Notes: generated from the letters alone by a model not told the origin. A stretch of 64,000 nt of DNA from Altererythrobacter sp. ZODW24 (GCF_003344885.1 NZ_CP031155.1:2373327-2437326), one strand, 5' to 3'; positions 1-8,736 are shown, counted from the stretch's first letter. Translations and numbers: made by a program.

Positions 1-29
1 GCGCAGGCATCGCGGGCGAGTTCTGACAT
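1..29 (-). CDS. possible start of a truncated gene
   Basis: On the minus strand an ATG at 29-27 opens a reading frame (MSELARDACA) that runs off the left edge. It lies 105 bases downstream of the PKHD hydroxylase gene and in the same direction, so it could be the next gene of that unit. There is no clear ribosome binding site and too few residues to assign a family. It is reported only because the frame is open to the edge. Confidence 0.3.
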
Positions 30-134
30 AGCAATGGTGGTGCCGGCTACTGGGTGGTGGCTGGCACCCCACGTCCTGGGCCTTTTGTCTGAGCGGCGGC
101 GGTCTCTTGTTAGACTACCAACATAGATCAGACC

Positions 135-812
135 TTAAAGGACGCTCCACATCCGGCTCAGATTCGCAATCGTCTTATCAAGTCTGAGCAGCTCACTTGC
201 AGCATCGGGCAGGCTATTGCGGAGAGAATTGCGTGTGCTTTCAAGGTCAAACAATAGTTCTCGCCGTGCCGGATCTGCAATCAGGCTCTCGATCCAGCCT
301 ATGCACACCACTCTCTCCCCGCGCGTGACCGGTGTCACTTCATGGATGCTGGAGGAAGGGTAAAGTACCAATTGGCCGGCTGCTGCTTTTACCGACTGCG
401 TCACCGATGCTGAATGCACTGCCAGCTCGCCGCCATCATACTCTTCGGGCGGTGTCAGAAAGAGCGTAAAGGAAAGGTCACTTCGCATTCGCCCCTCGCC
501 TTGGCCCATAAGGGAGTTGTCGATATGCGGCCCGTAGAAACCGCCATCTTTGGTCTTGCTGACGGTAAAGTGGGAAAAGCGGCGCGGCCGCGCGGCTGAA
601 AGCAGTACTGGATTGTCGACTATGAGGGGCAGAATCGCCTGGCGCATGGCTTGCCCCTGTGAGTCATTCAAGACAGCCTGTTCGTTCCGCTTGACCGCTT
701 GTGCCACCTTACCTGCGGTATTGCTGCCATCCTGCCACGTGAGACCCGGTATCAAGTCCTGAACCACTTGAAGCTGCGCGGCATCCTCAATCACTGGAAT
801 ATTCAATATCAC
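135..812 (-). CDS. PKHD-type Fe(II)/2-oxoglutarate hydroxylase (PiuC/YbiX family)
   Basis: A 225-residue non-haem iron dioxygenase of the prolyl-4-hydroxylase (P4Hc) type. The iron triad is visible as H96-x-D98 (in GPHIDNS) and H157 (in SIHEVTP). R167 (in RGERVV) is the expected 2-oxoglutarate-binding arginine. I start at the GTG at 812 rather than the in-frame ATG 29 codons upstream. That choice gives the family's usual length, begins with the typical hydrophobic strand (ILNIPVI), and has a GGAAAG about 10 bases ahead. Family members are often near TonB receptors and are iron-regulated, but their substrate is generally unknown, and no receptor is adjacent here. Confidence 0.9.
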   Translation of the reverse strand: MILNIPVIEDAAQLQVVQDLIPGLTWQDGSNTAGKVAQAVKRNEQAVLNDSQGQAMRQAILPLIVDNPVLLSAARPRRFSHFTVSKTKDGGFYGPHIDNSLMGQGEGRMRSDLSFTLFLTPPEEYDGGELAVHSASVTQSVKAAAGQLVLYPSSSIHEVTPVTRGERVVCIGWIESLIADPARRELLFDLESTRNSLRNSLPDAASELLRLDKTIANLSRMWSVL

Positions 813-1075
813 AAGCCGAACTTTCCGGAGGAAAGCGTTATCAGAAAAATTGAATGGATTTTGGCCGAAAGGACGATCATGCCAGCATAGATGCAGCATT
901 CACGTGCAAGTTTGCAATAGGCAAAACCGCGGGACTTTACCGACCAACTTGCGCGAGTTACTCATGCAGGATCAGACAATTGTAAAGTTGCTGCGGATGT
1001 GGGTCTGTTCTTGACCTGCGCAATGGATCGCTTTCCATGCCCTAGGGCTTTCGCGAGCCGGGTTCGGGACATGAC

Positions 1076-2656
1076 ATGACGCTTGAAATTCAAACCATCG
1101 GACAGTTTGAGATCCGCCGTGCGGACACTCAAATTCCTTTGCCTTCATCCCGCAAAACGCGTGCTTTGCTCGCTTATCTCGCAATCACCGGCAAGAGACA
1201 TTCGCGCCAGGCTCTGTGCGAGCTGTTCTGGGACAGCACCGACGATCCACTGGCGAGCTTGCGGTGGTCTCTGTCGAAACTGCGCGGATTGCTAAATGTT
1301 GATGGGCAAGAGTTGCTGAATGCTGACCGGGATACAGTCTGGTTCGAGGCAAGTGCCGCAGCTTTCGACAAGGATCGTCTAAACGCTTTGGCCAATCGAA
1401 ATGATGGCGATGAAAAGCATGCCGATGAGGTTTGGAAGGCAACGGCTGGTATCCCACTGGAGGGCTGCGAGCTGTCCAATCAATCCGGCTTCATGGCCTG
1501 GGTAGAAGGATACCGACAAGACTACATCAGGGTCCGCGCAGGCGTTGCCAAATTGTTTGCGAGGGATGAGACGCTGCCGTGGCAGACGCGCGACAAGTGG
1601 GCGGAACGCTGGCTAAAAGTGACGCCCTATTCCCGCGGCGCGGCCTTCACCGCGTTTGAATGCAAATATTTCGCAGCAGGCCGGCCCGCCGCCACTGGCT
1701 TGGTCAGCTATCTAGAACGGTCATTCAACGAAGCCGGAATCAAGCCGCCCGTCTTTGAAATTGACGCACAGGCCGAAGCAGATTCGAGCCTGCGAAACCG
1801 TAACACTCCGGTTGAACAACAGATCCGGTTTGTCGAGGGGCAAGACGGAGTGTCGATTGCCTGGGCAAGTGTAGGAGATACAAGCAATCCGCCTCTGGTG
1901 AAGGCAGCCAATTGGCTCAATCACCTCGAGCTGGACTGGGATGCTCCCGTTTGGAGCCCGCTGTTCAAGGAATTTTCCAGATCCCACCATTTCATACGCT
2001 ATGATGAAAGGGGCTGCGGACTGTCGGACTGGGATGTCGACGAGATCAGTTTCGACAAGTTTGTCGATGATCTGGAGCAAGTCGTGGACGCCGCCGGGCT
2101 TGATCGCTTTCCGCTCCTGGGCATTAGCCAAGGGGCTGCCGTTTCGATCAGATATGCAGCGCTTAACCCGGAGCGAGTTTCAAAGCTGATCCTGTTTGGG
2201 GCCTATGATCAAGGTTGGCGATTTGAAGCGACGCCCGAACAGGTGCGTGAGCGTGAAGCTGTCATGGTGCTCACTGAAACTGGCTGGGGTATGGACAATC
2301 CGGCCTATCGCCATGTGTTCTCCCGCACTTTCATGCCGGGCGCCGACGCGAAAGAGCTTGACTGGTTCGACGAGTTCCAGCGGCTCACAACCAGTTCAGA
2401 GAATGCAGTGCGCTTTCTCGAAGCGTTTTCGCGGATCGATGTGCGCGACGATCTGGCCAAGGTGCAATGTCCCACATTGGTGGTCCACAGTAGGGGGGAT
2501 CTGCGAATACCATTCGCTACGGGGCGCTCCTTGGCCTCGCGCATTCCAGGTGCTCAATTGGCTAGTGTCGACAGCCAAAATCACCTGCTGCTTGGACGAG
2601 AAAGTGCTTCGGTAAGATTCGTCGAATTGGTCCAGGACTTCCTGAAGGCCCCTTAA
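1076..2656 (+). CDS. DNA-binding winged-helix/BTAD-like domain fused to alpha/beta hydrolase
   Basis: A 526-residue two-domain protein. Residues 1-90 resemble the winged-helix DNA-binding domain at the start of SARP/BTAD regulators: a beta-strand start, then SSRKTRALLAYLA, FWDSTDDPLASLRWSLSKLR. Residues about 90-235 are helical, like a BTAD linker. From about 245 there is an alpha/beta hydrolase with nucleophile elbow GISQG, an RYDERGCGLSD segment, a late acid in HSRGDLRIP and a final His in SQNHLLL, so the triad looks complete. There is no signal peptide, so it is cytoplasmic. The fusion suggests a transcription factor whose hydrolase domain senses or turns over a small ligand (inference). 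A 12-bp direct-repeat array lies directly downstream. Confidence 0.8.
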   Translation: MTLEIQTIGQFEIRRADTQIPLPSSRKTRALLAYLAITGKRHSRQALCELFWDSTDDPLASLRWSLSKLRGLLNVDGQELLNADRDTVWFEASAAAFDKDRLNALANRNDGDEKHADEVWKATAGIPLEGCELSNQSGFMAWVEGYRQDYIRVRAGVAKLFARDETLPWQTRDKWAERWLKVTPYSRGAAFTAFECKYFAAGRPAATGLVSYLERSFNEAGIKPPVFEIDAQAEADSSLRNRNTPVEQQIRFVEGQDGVSIAWASVGDTSNPPLVKAANWLNHLELDWDAPVWSPLFKEFSRSHHFIRYDERGCGLSDWDVDEISFDKFVDDLEQVVDAAGLDRFPLLGISQGAAVSIRYAALNPERVSKLILFGAYDQGWRFEATPEQVREREAVMVLTETGWGMDNPAYRHVFSRTFMPGADAKELDWFDEFQRLTTSSENAVRFLEAFSRIDVRDDLAKVQCPTLVVHSRGDLRIPFATGRSLASRIPGAQLASVDSQNHLLLGRESASVRFVELVQDFLKAP

Positions 2657-2698
2657 AAATATCGATTCACATGTTTTTTGGGCAGTTTACAACGCTAT

Positions 2699-2734
2699 TC
2701 AAACGGTGACTCAAACGCTGGCTCAAACGGTAGC
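2699..2734 (+). repeat. three tandem 12-bp direct repeats
   Basis: Three consecutive 12-bp units TCAAACGGTGAC, TCAAACGCTGGC and TCAAACGGTAGC lie between the BTAD-hydrolase gene and the ferritin-like/GtrA/glycosyltransferase operon, about 160 bases ahead of that operon's start. A short TAGCCTG direct repeat follows (2731-2737 and 2741-2747). SARP-type regulators bind closely spaced direct repeats, so an operator role is plausible but unproven. Confidence 0.6.
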
Positions 2735-2894
2735 CTGCCATAGCCTGATTATCTGGAAGCCCATTTAGACTGCCAATCAAAGGGTCAAAATGCAAACCAA
2801 AGCACAAGCACCTACTTCATAAGACTTTCTGCGAATGACCGTGGGGTTTCGGATGCAAATGAACTCTGATAAAAGACTAATGTTTGGAGGATCT

Positions 2895-3578
2895 ATGATC
2901 CTGAATTGGTTCCGCCGCCGTTATCTCGACGTGCTTGGCTCGATCTATATTTACAATGAGCACCGCGGCTACATGGCAATCGATCGTGTGCTCGAAGCCG
3001 TACGTGCGCGCTTTCCTGAAGATCATGCTTTGATCTCCGCAGTCGAACAACACCGTATAGACGAGCGAGCGCACTATATGATGTTCCGCCGCTGGTTCGA
3101 ACTGGAAGGCAAAATGCCTCTACAGGTTGATCGCACGTTCGGCCATATCGACCGTTTCGTCGAGATTGTCTTCCGGACGAAGATCGATGATCTGGATACT
3201 CAGGCTGTCATCAATGACGACCGGCTGTTTGAAAAACTGTGCCGCGTAATCGCCTTAACGGAGCAGCGCGGATACAAGCAGGTCGAAATTCTGCTCAACC
3301 ACCGGCTGGTAAAAAGCGACGCGGTACTGATGCGCATCTTTCGTATCATCAAGAAGGATGAACCCAGTCACTGGGCCCCGTATGAGGGGTGGTTGCGCGA
3401 CCACGGCAAGCGCGAGCCGAAGTGGTGGGAGCGCAGGATCGACACGTTCATTCACTCCGAACTTCTGTTCTTTAAGCTTCCCTTCCTCTTCCTGAACCCC
3501 TTTATTTCCCGGCGGAAAGACTGGGCCGACAGCGGCGAAACCGATCTGGCAGTGTCCGTTGAGTCATCCCACGCGTGA
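2895..3578 (+). CDS. ferritin-like diiron-type protein
   Basis: A 227-residue, largely helical protein. Two half-sites fit a ferritin-like diiron centre: E22 with E57-x2-H60 (DERAH), and E123 (LTEQRG) with E156-x2-H159 (DEPSHW). The start at 2895 is chosen because GGAGG sits 5 bases upstream; the longer frame from 2835 has no such site. The last 40 residues are hydrophobic and basic (LLFFKLPFLFLNPF), suggesting membrane association. Its stop overlaps the GTG of the GtrA gene. The company of GtrA and a GT4 glycosyltransferase suggests an oxidative step in lipid or glycolipid modification (inference); the substrate is unknown. Confidence 0.7.
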   Translation: MILNWFRRRYLDVLGSIYIYNEHRGYMAIDRVLEAVRARFPEDHALISAVEQHRIDERAHYMMFRRWFELEGKMPLQVDRTFGHIDRFVEIVFRTKIDDLDTQAVINDDRLFEKLCRVIALTEQRGYKQVEILLNHRLVKSDAVLMRIFRIIKKDEPSHWAPYEGWLRDHGKREPKWWERRIDTFIHSELLFFKLPFLFLNPFISRRKDWADSGETDLAVSVESSHA

Positions 3579-4018
3579 AGCAAGTTGGAATGCGCGACGA
3601 CGAAGGACGCTCCGCTCTCTCGCGCTTTTTCACGCGCCGCGTGGGTGGAATGTTGGTTCGCAACACGGTCGTAAGCACCGCGTCCTTCCTCTTGGGATTG
3701 GGCGTCCTGTGGCTGCTTGTTGAATCCGCCGGAATGGGGGAGGTTTTGGCGACCGCCATTGGTTTCATCGTAGCGCAGACCCTTCACTACGCTCTGGGCC
3801 GTACGTGGGTGTTCCGTGGGACCGATCGGGCAATCGGGTCCGGCTACTTAATATTCTTGCTCAACGCTGGAATGGGCCTGATCATCACGGTGTCGATGTT
3901 TGCTGCTCTGCTAAGTTTCACCCCGATGCATTACCTAACCGCGCGAGTTGTCGTATCTGTATTTGCGGGTTTGGCCATGTTCGCGGTCAACGCGACTTTC
4001 AACTTTCGCCAAGTCTAA
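3575..4018 (+). CDS. GtrA-family membrane protein
   Basis: A 147-residue protein with four predicted membrane helices (about residues 30-50, 56-74, 88-110 and 120-140) and the family's RTWVFRG segment between the second and third. GtrA proteins are thought to flip polyprenyl-linked sugars or help glycosyltransferases modify cell-surface glycans and glycolipids. The start is a GTG whose last bases overlap the TGA of the preceding gene, so translation is probably coupled. The stop is followed 4 bases later by the glycosyltransferase start, giving a tight three-gene operon. Confidence 0.85.
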   Translation: MKQVGMRDDEGRSALSRFFTRRVGGMLVRNTVVSTASFLLGLGVLWLLVESAGMGEVLATAIGFIVAQTLHYALGRTWVFRGTDRAIGSGYLIFLLNAGMGLIITVSMFAALLSFTPMHYLTARVVVSVFAGLAMFAVNATFNFRQV

Positions 4019-4022
4019 CGCG

Positions 4023-5150
4023 ATGCGGGTCGCTCTCTTCTCGGGCAATTACAACTATCTGCGCGAAGGCGCGAACCGTGCCCTGAACAAACTTGTCGGT
4101 TACCTTGAACGCGAAGCTGGTTGCAGCGTTCGCGTCTATTCGCCGGTCACGGATACGCCTGCGTTCAAGCCGGAAGGAACATTGGTTCCTGTGCCCTCTG
4201 TTGCTCTGCCAGTTCGCGATGAATTCAGATTGGCGCTGGGCCTTCCGCATAGTGTGCGTGACGATCTCAAGCGCTTCAATCCTCAGATCGTCCATGTCTC
4301 CACACCAGACATCTTGGGCGTCAGGGCGCAGTCATGGGCAATCGATAGGGGCGTGCCCGTAGTCGCCAGCATGCATACGCTTTTCGAGACCTATCTTGAA
4401 TACTATCGCCTCGGCTGGTTGAAGCCGCTGGTTAGGGCACATCTAAGCCGTTTCTATGGCCGAGCTGACTATGTGGTAGCTCCTACGCCCGCGCTCGTCG
4501 CAATGCTGCGCGACCTTCGCGGCGACGAGCATGTCAGCGTTTGGAGCAGGGGCATTGATCGGGAGATGTTTTCGCCTACCAAGTGCGATATGTCCTGGCG
4601 CCGCGCGCATGGTATTGCAGACGACGAGATCGCTGTGCTCTTTTTCGGCCGGCTGGTACTCGAAAAAGGCATCGACGTTTACAGGGAGGTGCTGGCTAAT
4701 CTGCAGACCAATGCCAAGGTGCGTGCGCTCGTCGTTGGTGCGGGCCCGGCAGAGAGCAGCTTCAGCGCAATCAACCGGACAGTTCTCACCGGACATCTCG
4801 ACGGGGAGGAACTCTCTAGAGCCGTGGCGAGTGGCGACATTATGCTAACCCCAAGCACAACCGAAACGTTTGGACAGGTAGTGCTGGAAGCCATGGCCAG
4901 CGGATTGCCTGTTGTCAGCGCTGATGCGCCAAGCTCGCGTGCTCTGATAGAGGAGGGCAAGACTGGCATCCTATGTCAGTCAACAGCAATCGACGAGTAT
5001 GTCGCTGCAATAGAACGATTAGCCACGGCCCCCGATGTACGAAAAGCAATGGGGGATGCCGCCCGGTCTGCCAGCACCGCATATTCGTGGAACGCCGCAT
5101 CTGAAAGCGTATACGAAGTTTACAGGTCATTGGTTGCGCAGACTTATTAG
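4023..5150 (+). CDS. GT4-type glycosyltransferase
   Basis: A 375-residue GT-B fold glycosyltransferase. The N-terminal domain starts MRVALFSGNYNYLREG and includes HVSTPDILG and HTLFETY. The C-terminal nucleotide-sugar domain shows FFGRLVLEKGIDVY and the acidic motif PSTTETFGQVVLEAMASGLPVV (broken here: E-T-F-G-Q then E-A-M-A-S-G). The layout is close to the SqdX/PimB/MgtA type of lipid or mannose glycosyltransferases, so a membrane glycolipid is a reasonable target (inference). ATG 4023 sits 4 bases after the GtrA stop and gives a clean N-terminus; the longer frame from 3948 reads into gtrA in another frame. Confidence 0.88.
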   Translation: MRVALFSGNYNYLREGANRALNKLVGYLEREAGCSVRVYSPVTDTPAFKPEGTLVPVPSVALPVRDEFRLALGLPHSVRDDLKRFNPQIVHVSTPDILGVRAQSWAIDRGVPVVASMHTLFETYLEYYRLGWLKPLVRAHLSRFYGRADYVVAPTPALVAMLRDLRGDEHVSVWSRGIDREMFSPTKCDMSWRRAHGIADDEIAVLFFGRLVLEKGIDVYREVLANLQTNAKVRALVVGAGPAESSFSAINRTVLTGHLDGEELSRAVASGDIMLTPSTTETFGQVVLEAMASGLPVVSADAPSSRALIEEGKTGILCQSTAIDEYVAAIERLATAPDVRKAMGDAARSASTAYSWNAASESVYEVYRSLVAQTY

Positions 5151-5287
5151 TCTCGCGATCTTTGAACGCCCGCTCGTGGTTCATTGCGGACATAGTGCAC
5201 ACCCCTTTGCGCATGCGATTGGCAGCTCCACGCCTCACGTGTTTTCGTTCACCAATCGTCTATTCGTTGATTGATAAAGCTGTGGGC

Positions 5288-6220
5288 ATGAAACTTAAAC
5301 CAAGTCATGTATCGGTGTTTGCCTTATTATCGCTTTGGGCGCCGCCAGTGCTGGCCCAAGACCCTCCCACCGACAACCAGATCGTCGTCACCGCCCAGCG
5401 CTCTGGCGCACCGATGTGGACTATCGACACGCCGACCGGCGCCATCATACTCGTCGGCGAAATCCGCGCGGTGCCTAAAAGCACACCGTGGCAGCCTGAT
5501 CGGCTGAAGGAAGCGACCGCAGAGGCCAGCAGGGTTATCATCCGTGCACGGCCCAAGTTCTCGCCCGGTGACGTCCTCCGGATGATTTTTAGCGGAGGGC
5601 GCTTCACCAAGCTGCCCGATGACACGGTCGCAGCGGAATACCTGACCGCCGAGCAGCGCACACGGCTGGCCGCGCTGGAAACCAAATACGATGTCAATTA
5701 TGACCGTCGCAGTTTTCTGATGTCGTCCTTCGACCTGCTTGCACGGCGGCTCGACTTCGATGACGATACCACAAAGGATGCAACCGATGTGGTGCGCAAA
5801 GCCGCCGACCGGGCTGATGTACCGATTACCCGGCCGGAGCGCTTTCGCGGCGAAGACCTGCTCGACGATCTTGCCGAGGCGGAACCAGCAAGTCACATCC
5901 CCTGTCTCGAGGCGGCAATGAGCGCGACCGAGGCGGGGAAGGACATCATAGAGGCGCGCGGGAACGACTGGCGTAAGTTTGACGTGCCTGCAGTAACGGC
6001 AAACCCGCTCGAAATCGCGCTTGGAACTTGCTGGCCTTGGGCCGACGAAGATCTGGGCGAGGAAATCCGTGAACAGTGGACCGGTATGATCACCGATGCC
6101 TCAAACGATGCTGGGGTAACGCTCGCAGTCGTGCCGCTGCGGGTGCTGGCCGAACAGGACGGCGTGCTCGATCAACTGGAGGCGCGCGGGTTCCTTATTG
6201 AAGGACCAGACTGGCGCTGA
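5288..6220 (+). CDS. secreted TraB/GumN-family protein
   Basis: A 310-residue exported protein. Residues 1-25 form a signal peptide ending in VLAQ. The mature part resembles the TraB/PrgY/GumN fold: TPTGAIILVGEI near the N-terminus, a helical middle, and a C-terminal LAVVPLRVLAEQDGVLDQLEARGFLI that matches the family's closing helix. Some family members are metalloprotease-like, but the N-terminal GxxH motif is replaced here by VGEIRAV, so enzymatic activity is doubtful. The start at 5288 is chosen because it places the signal peptide at the N-terminus. The gene follows the glycosyltransferase with a 137-base gap. Confidence 0.7.
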   Translation: MKLKPSHVSVFALLSLWAPPVLAQDPPTDNQIVVTAQRSGAPMWTIDTPTGAIILVGEIRAVPKSTPWQPDRLKEATAEASRVIIRARPKFSPGDVLRMIFSGGRFTKLPDDTVAAEYLTAEQRTRLAALETKYDVNYDRRSFLMSSFDLLARRLDFDDDTTKDATDVVRKAADRADVPITRPERFRGEDLLDDLAEAEPASHIPCLEAAMSATEAGKDIIEARGNDWRKFDVPAVTANPLEIALGTCWPWADEDLGEEIREQWTGMITDASNDAGVTLAVVPLRVLAEQDGVLDQLEARGFLIEGPDWR

Positions 6221-6648
6221 CCCTACCTGCTCGTCGGAGTCGTCCGAAGGTTAGCAATGCCGCATCCTTTGCCCGTACTTTTGAAAGCGATATGTCGCAT
6301 CTAGCAGGGACGCTTGCCAAGAGCGGGCAGTCTGAACTTAGCGCTCTTGCAGGCTATCACATGTGTCGCAGAGAGCTTGGCAGAACGATGTGCTTTCTTG
6401 CCACCCTAACAACAAAACGACGTACGAAAACTGGGTAGGCGAATGCCCAAGTTTGGGTGTTTGCGCCGATGATCAGGGCGTTTTGTGTGTCTATGATCTT
6501 CCGTAATCTGGAAATCACAAATGCCCTACCGACGACCTGATCGCGCGGTTTTCTCAAAATTGACTTTGCGAGTTTACAACAATTTTATGTTCGTCGCGGC
6601 GCTGCACTCCAGATGGGAGAGTCACCTTTCACTTTCAAAGGACGTACA
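6221..6648. other. 428-base intergenic region upstream of the LuxR-type gene
   Basis: No convincing gene is seen here. The region contains a CCCAA-GT-TTGGG inverted repeat (6441-6458) that recurs just after the LuxR gene, and an AAGGAC ribosome binding site about 8 bases before the ATG at 6649. The stretch around 6555-6600 is AT-rich and could hold the promoter. Confidence 0.5.
6441..6458. promoter_or_regulatory. operator-like inverted repeat, upstream copy
   Basis: GAATGCCCAAGTTTGGGT contains 5-bp arms CCCAA/TTGGG around a 2-bp centre. It matches the 18-mer at 7340-7357 at 15 of 18 positions, and the two copies bracket the LuxR-type gene. A further TGGG (6432-6435) lies just upstream. An autoregulatory site is plausible but unproven. 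Confidence 0.45.
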
Positions 6649-7302
6649 ATGGATATTTCGAAAGGCGGTGTTGCGGCTGCAAAGGGCCAATTATTTGGTT
6701 TTAAGGCAGGGTTTAGCCAGAGAGACGACTTTGAAGCGCCGTTCGAGGAAGAGGGTCTTTCCCGTCTGTTTGATGCGTTGGCCATGCTCGACCAAAGAAA
6801 GCGAATGCTGGTCCGCCGTGATGGCACCTGCCTTGTCGGTTGCTCGCGCTTCGAAGAGGTACTCAACCGCGGCGACTGTTTGCGGCTAACCGGTGGGACC
6901 ATCTGCGCCGCCCGGTCAATATACAACGCTGGCTTGCAAAAGTTGCTGGCCGTTCAAGCACCCAATGTGCTCACGCTGGTACTGCCTTGTGACAGAGGAT
7001 CTGGTCACTTGTTGATGCGTGCAACAGCCCTGAACGGTCTGGCTGTCTGCCTTAGCCTGCATCACGCAGTCGAAACGGATGAACCTGAATTGCCAGACCT
7101 TGAGGATGTGTTTCATCTCACCAAAACTGAAGCAATGGTCGTGCATGCCCTGTTTTTGGGTCACACGCCTCAGACGATTGCGCGTAACCACGACAATTCC
7201 ATCCATACTGTTCGTGCGCATATTCGGCGCTGTTATGACAAACTACACATCTCCTGCCGGGAAGAGCTGTGGAGCAGGCTTAACGCATATCGTCTCTATT
7301 GA
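6649..7302 (+). CDS. LuxR-type (CsgD-sized) transcriptional regulator, copy 1
   Basis: A 217-residue protein with a C-terminal LuxR-type helix-turn-helix (about 150-215: LTKTEAMVVHALFLGHTP, HTVRAHIRRCYDKL). The N-terminal 140 residues are a sensor-like region with no phospho-acceptor motif that I can see. It is closely similar to the product at 38465-39118: same length, about 80 percent identity in the HTH, and identical last 12 residues. That similarity fixes the start at MDISKGG (6649), where AAGGAC lies upstream. A diguanylate cyclase follows on the same strand. Its paralogue sits next to the amyloid operon, so a biofilm or surface role is possible (inference). Confidence 0.8.
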   Translation: MDISKGGVAAAKGQLFGFKAGFSQRDDFEAPFEEEGLSRLFDALAMLDQRKRMLVRRDGTCLVGCSRFEEVLNRGDCLRLTGGTICAARSIYNAGLQKLLAVQAPNVLTLVLPCDRGSGHLLMRATALNGLAVCLSLHHAVETDEPELPDLEDVFHLTKTEAMVVHALFLGHTPQTIARNHDNSIHTVRAHIRRCYDKLHISCREELWSRLNAYRLY

Positions 7303-7339
7303 ACGATGATGGACTTGGAGTTCTGGAGAATGGCTAAGT

Positions 7340-7357
7340 GAATGCCCAGTTCTGGGT
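7340..7357. promoter_or_regulatory. operator-like inverted repeat, downstream copy
   Basis: GAATGCCCAGTTCTGGGT has arms CCCAG/CTGGG around TT and is the partner of the 6441-6458 element. It lies 37 bases after the LuxR stop and about 130 bases before the diguanylate cyclase start, so it could control that gene. The hairpin is short and lacks a T-tract, so I do not call it a terminator. Confidence 0.45.
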
Positions 7358-7489
7358 AGAAAGTGAACAATCTGGTCATGATTGAATAGCGGAAGTTCCG
7401 CCGCCGGTGCCAAGCATACCAAGTGCGATTCCTAAAGGCGCCCTTAACCTTATTAGCCTAGCCCGTTGGGACAGGAGCGCTACGGGTAA

Positions 7490-8704
7490 ATGCAAACGCA
7501 AATTCTTGGACTGTTGACGCCGATGATGGCGCTGCTTTTTGCAGCGACATTTGCGGTCTTTTGGCGGGCGGGGCGCATGAAGCGTCACGTGCTCGGCTTT
7601 GCTATTTCCTATGTCTTGTTCGCGGTTGGGTTTCTGATCACCCATCTCCTGCCGGGCGACGCGTTCTACCTCTTTCATGCGACACAGGTGCTCTATAGTC
7701 TTGGCGTGACTGTGTTTCTGGCATCGGTGTGTGAGCGCGCCGGGCAGCGGCTTCATCTGGGCAGCTTTGCAGTCGTTTACGTGATTAGTGCTTTGGTGCT
7801 GGGGCTGACAGTGAACCTATCTGACGATGTCGGTCCGCGACTGGTTATCGTCAACATAGGCTATGGGGCTATGTTCGCTATGGGAGTGACAACGCTCCTT
7901 ACCGCACGGCGCCGCAATTTGATTGATGTCGCGATTATCGCGGTCATGGCATTCCAGGCCGTCGATTTCTTCATCAGGCCAACCATGACCCTGCTGTTCG
8001 AGCGCTCGATTCCTGCGGAGGCATATCGGGACTCGATCTACTACTCCCTGATCGGGCTCGTCCTCGGGGTGAAATCCATCACTACAGCGATGGTTTTGAT
8101 CGCTGCGACGATTACCGAATGGACGACCGCGCTGCGAGAAAGCAGTGAGCGCGATGCCCTAAGCGGCCTGCGCAACCGCGGTTCCTTTGAAGAAACGGTT
8201 CGAAACCTTCTGCCACGTGCGCAGACGGAAGGACGCGCGCTCAGCCTAGTGGTGGCTGATATCGACCACTTTAAGAAGGTAAATGACATTTGGGGGCACC
8301 AAGCGGGCGACCAAGCAATCTCAGGCATTGGCGAACTCATTGGAAAGATGGTGCGTGGATGCGACGCGGCAGGCCGGATCGGTGGGGAAGAATTCTGCAT
8401 CGCGGTATGGAATTGCGAAAATGATCCAGCTCATAGGTTGGCCGAACGAATTAGACTGGCATTCGCCAGTCTCAGGCATTCCGGTCTAAGCGACGATATC
8501 CGTCTGACGGCGAGTTTTGGCGTGGCCACGGCGCGCGATGGAGAGACCTATGAGCAGCTGTTCGCACGAGCTGATGCTGCACTCTACAAAGCGAAGTCGA
8601 ATGGCCGAAACCGCGTCGAGAATGCCGAAGAGCGGCGTGTCGAAGAGGCGACGCCCGAACCAAAATCAGAACTAACCGAATTGAAGCGCGCCGTAACTGG
8701 ATAG
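7490..8704 (+). CDS. membrane-bound diguanylate cyclase (GGDEF)
   Basis: A 404-residue protein. The first 210 residues contain about six to seven hydrophobic helices forming an N-terminal membrane sensor. A short linker then leads to a GGDEF domain (about 225-385). The active site is intact as GGEEF (298-302), and ADIDHFKKVND carries the metal-binding Asp. An inhibitory I-site is present as R289-G-C-D292, five residues before GGEEF. It should make cyclic di-GMP and be product-inhibited. It follows the LuxR-type regulator in the same direction, with a 187-base gap. The last 30 residues are charged and probably disordered. Confidence 0.92.
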   Translation: MQTQILGLLTPMMALLFAATFAVFWRAGRMKRHVLGFAISYVLFAVGFLITHLLPGDAFYLFHATQVLYSLGVTVFLASVCERAGQRLHLGSFAVVYVISALVLGLTVNLSDDVGPRLVIVNIGYGAMFAMGVTTLLTARRRNLIDVAIIAVMAFQAVDFFIRPTMTLLFERSIPAEAYRDSIYYSLIGLVLGVKSITTAMVLIAATITEWTTALRESSERDALSGLRNRGSFEETVRNLLPRAQTEGRALSLVVADIDHFKKVNDIWGHQAGDQAISGIGELIGKMVRGCDAAGRIGGEEFCIAVWNCENDPAHRLAERIRLAFASLRHSGLSDDIRLTASFGVATARDGETYEQLFARADAALYKAKSNGRNRVENAEERRVEEATPEPKSELTELKRAVTG

Positions 8705-8718
8705 TCCATCGGACGCCC

Positions 8719-8736
8719 TGCGCAGCAGGCTGCGCA
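8719..8736. terminator. hairpin between convergent genes
   Basis: TGCGCAGC-AG-GCTGCGCA can form an 8-bp perfect stem. It lies 15 bases after the diguanylate cyclase stop and between two convergent genes. There is no T-tract and the 2-base centre is tight for a loop, so it may equally be a palindromic binding site. Confidence 0.4.

Noticed and set aside
2699-2734. Tandem 12-bp repeats as a CRISPR or plasmid-iteron feature
   Set aside because: No spacers, units directly abut, no cas or replication gene nearby; a regulatory array is more likely.
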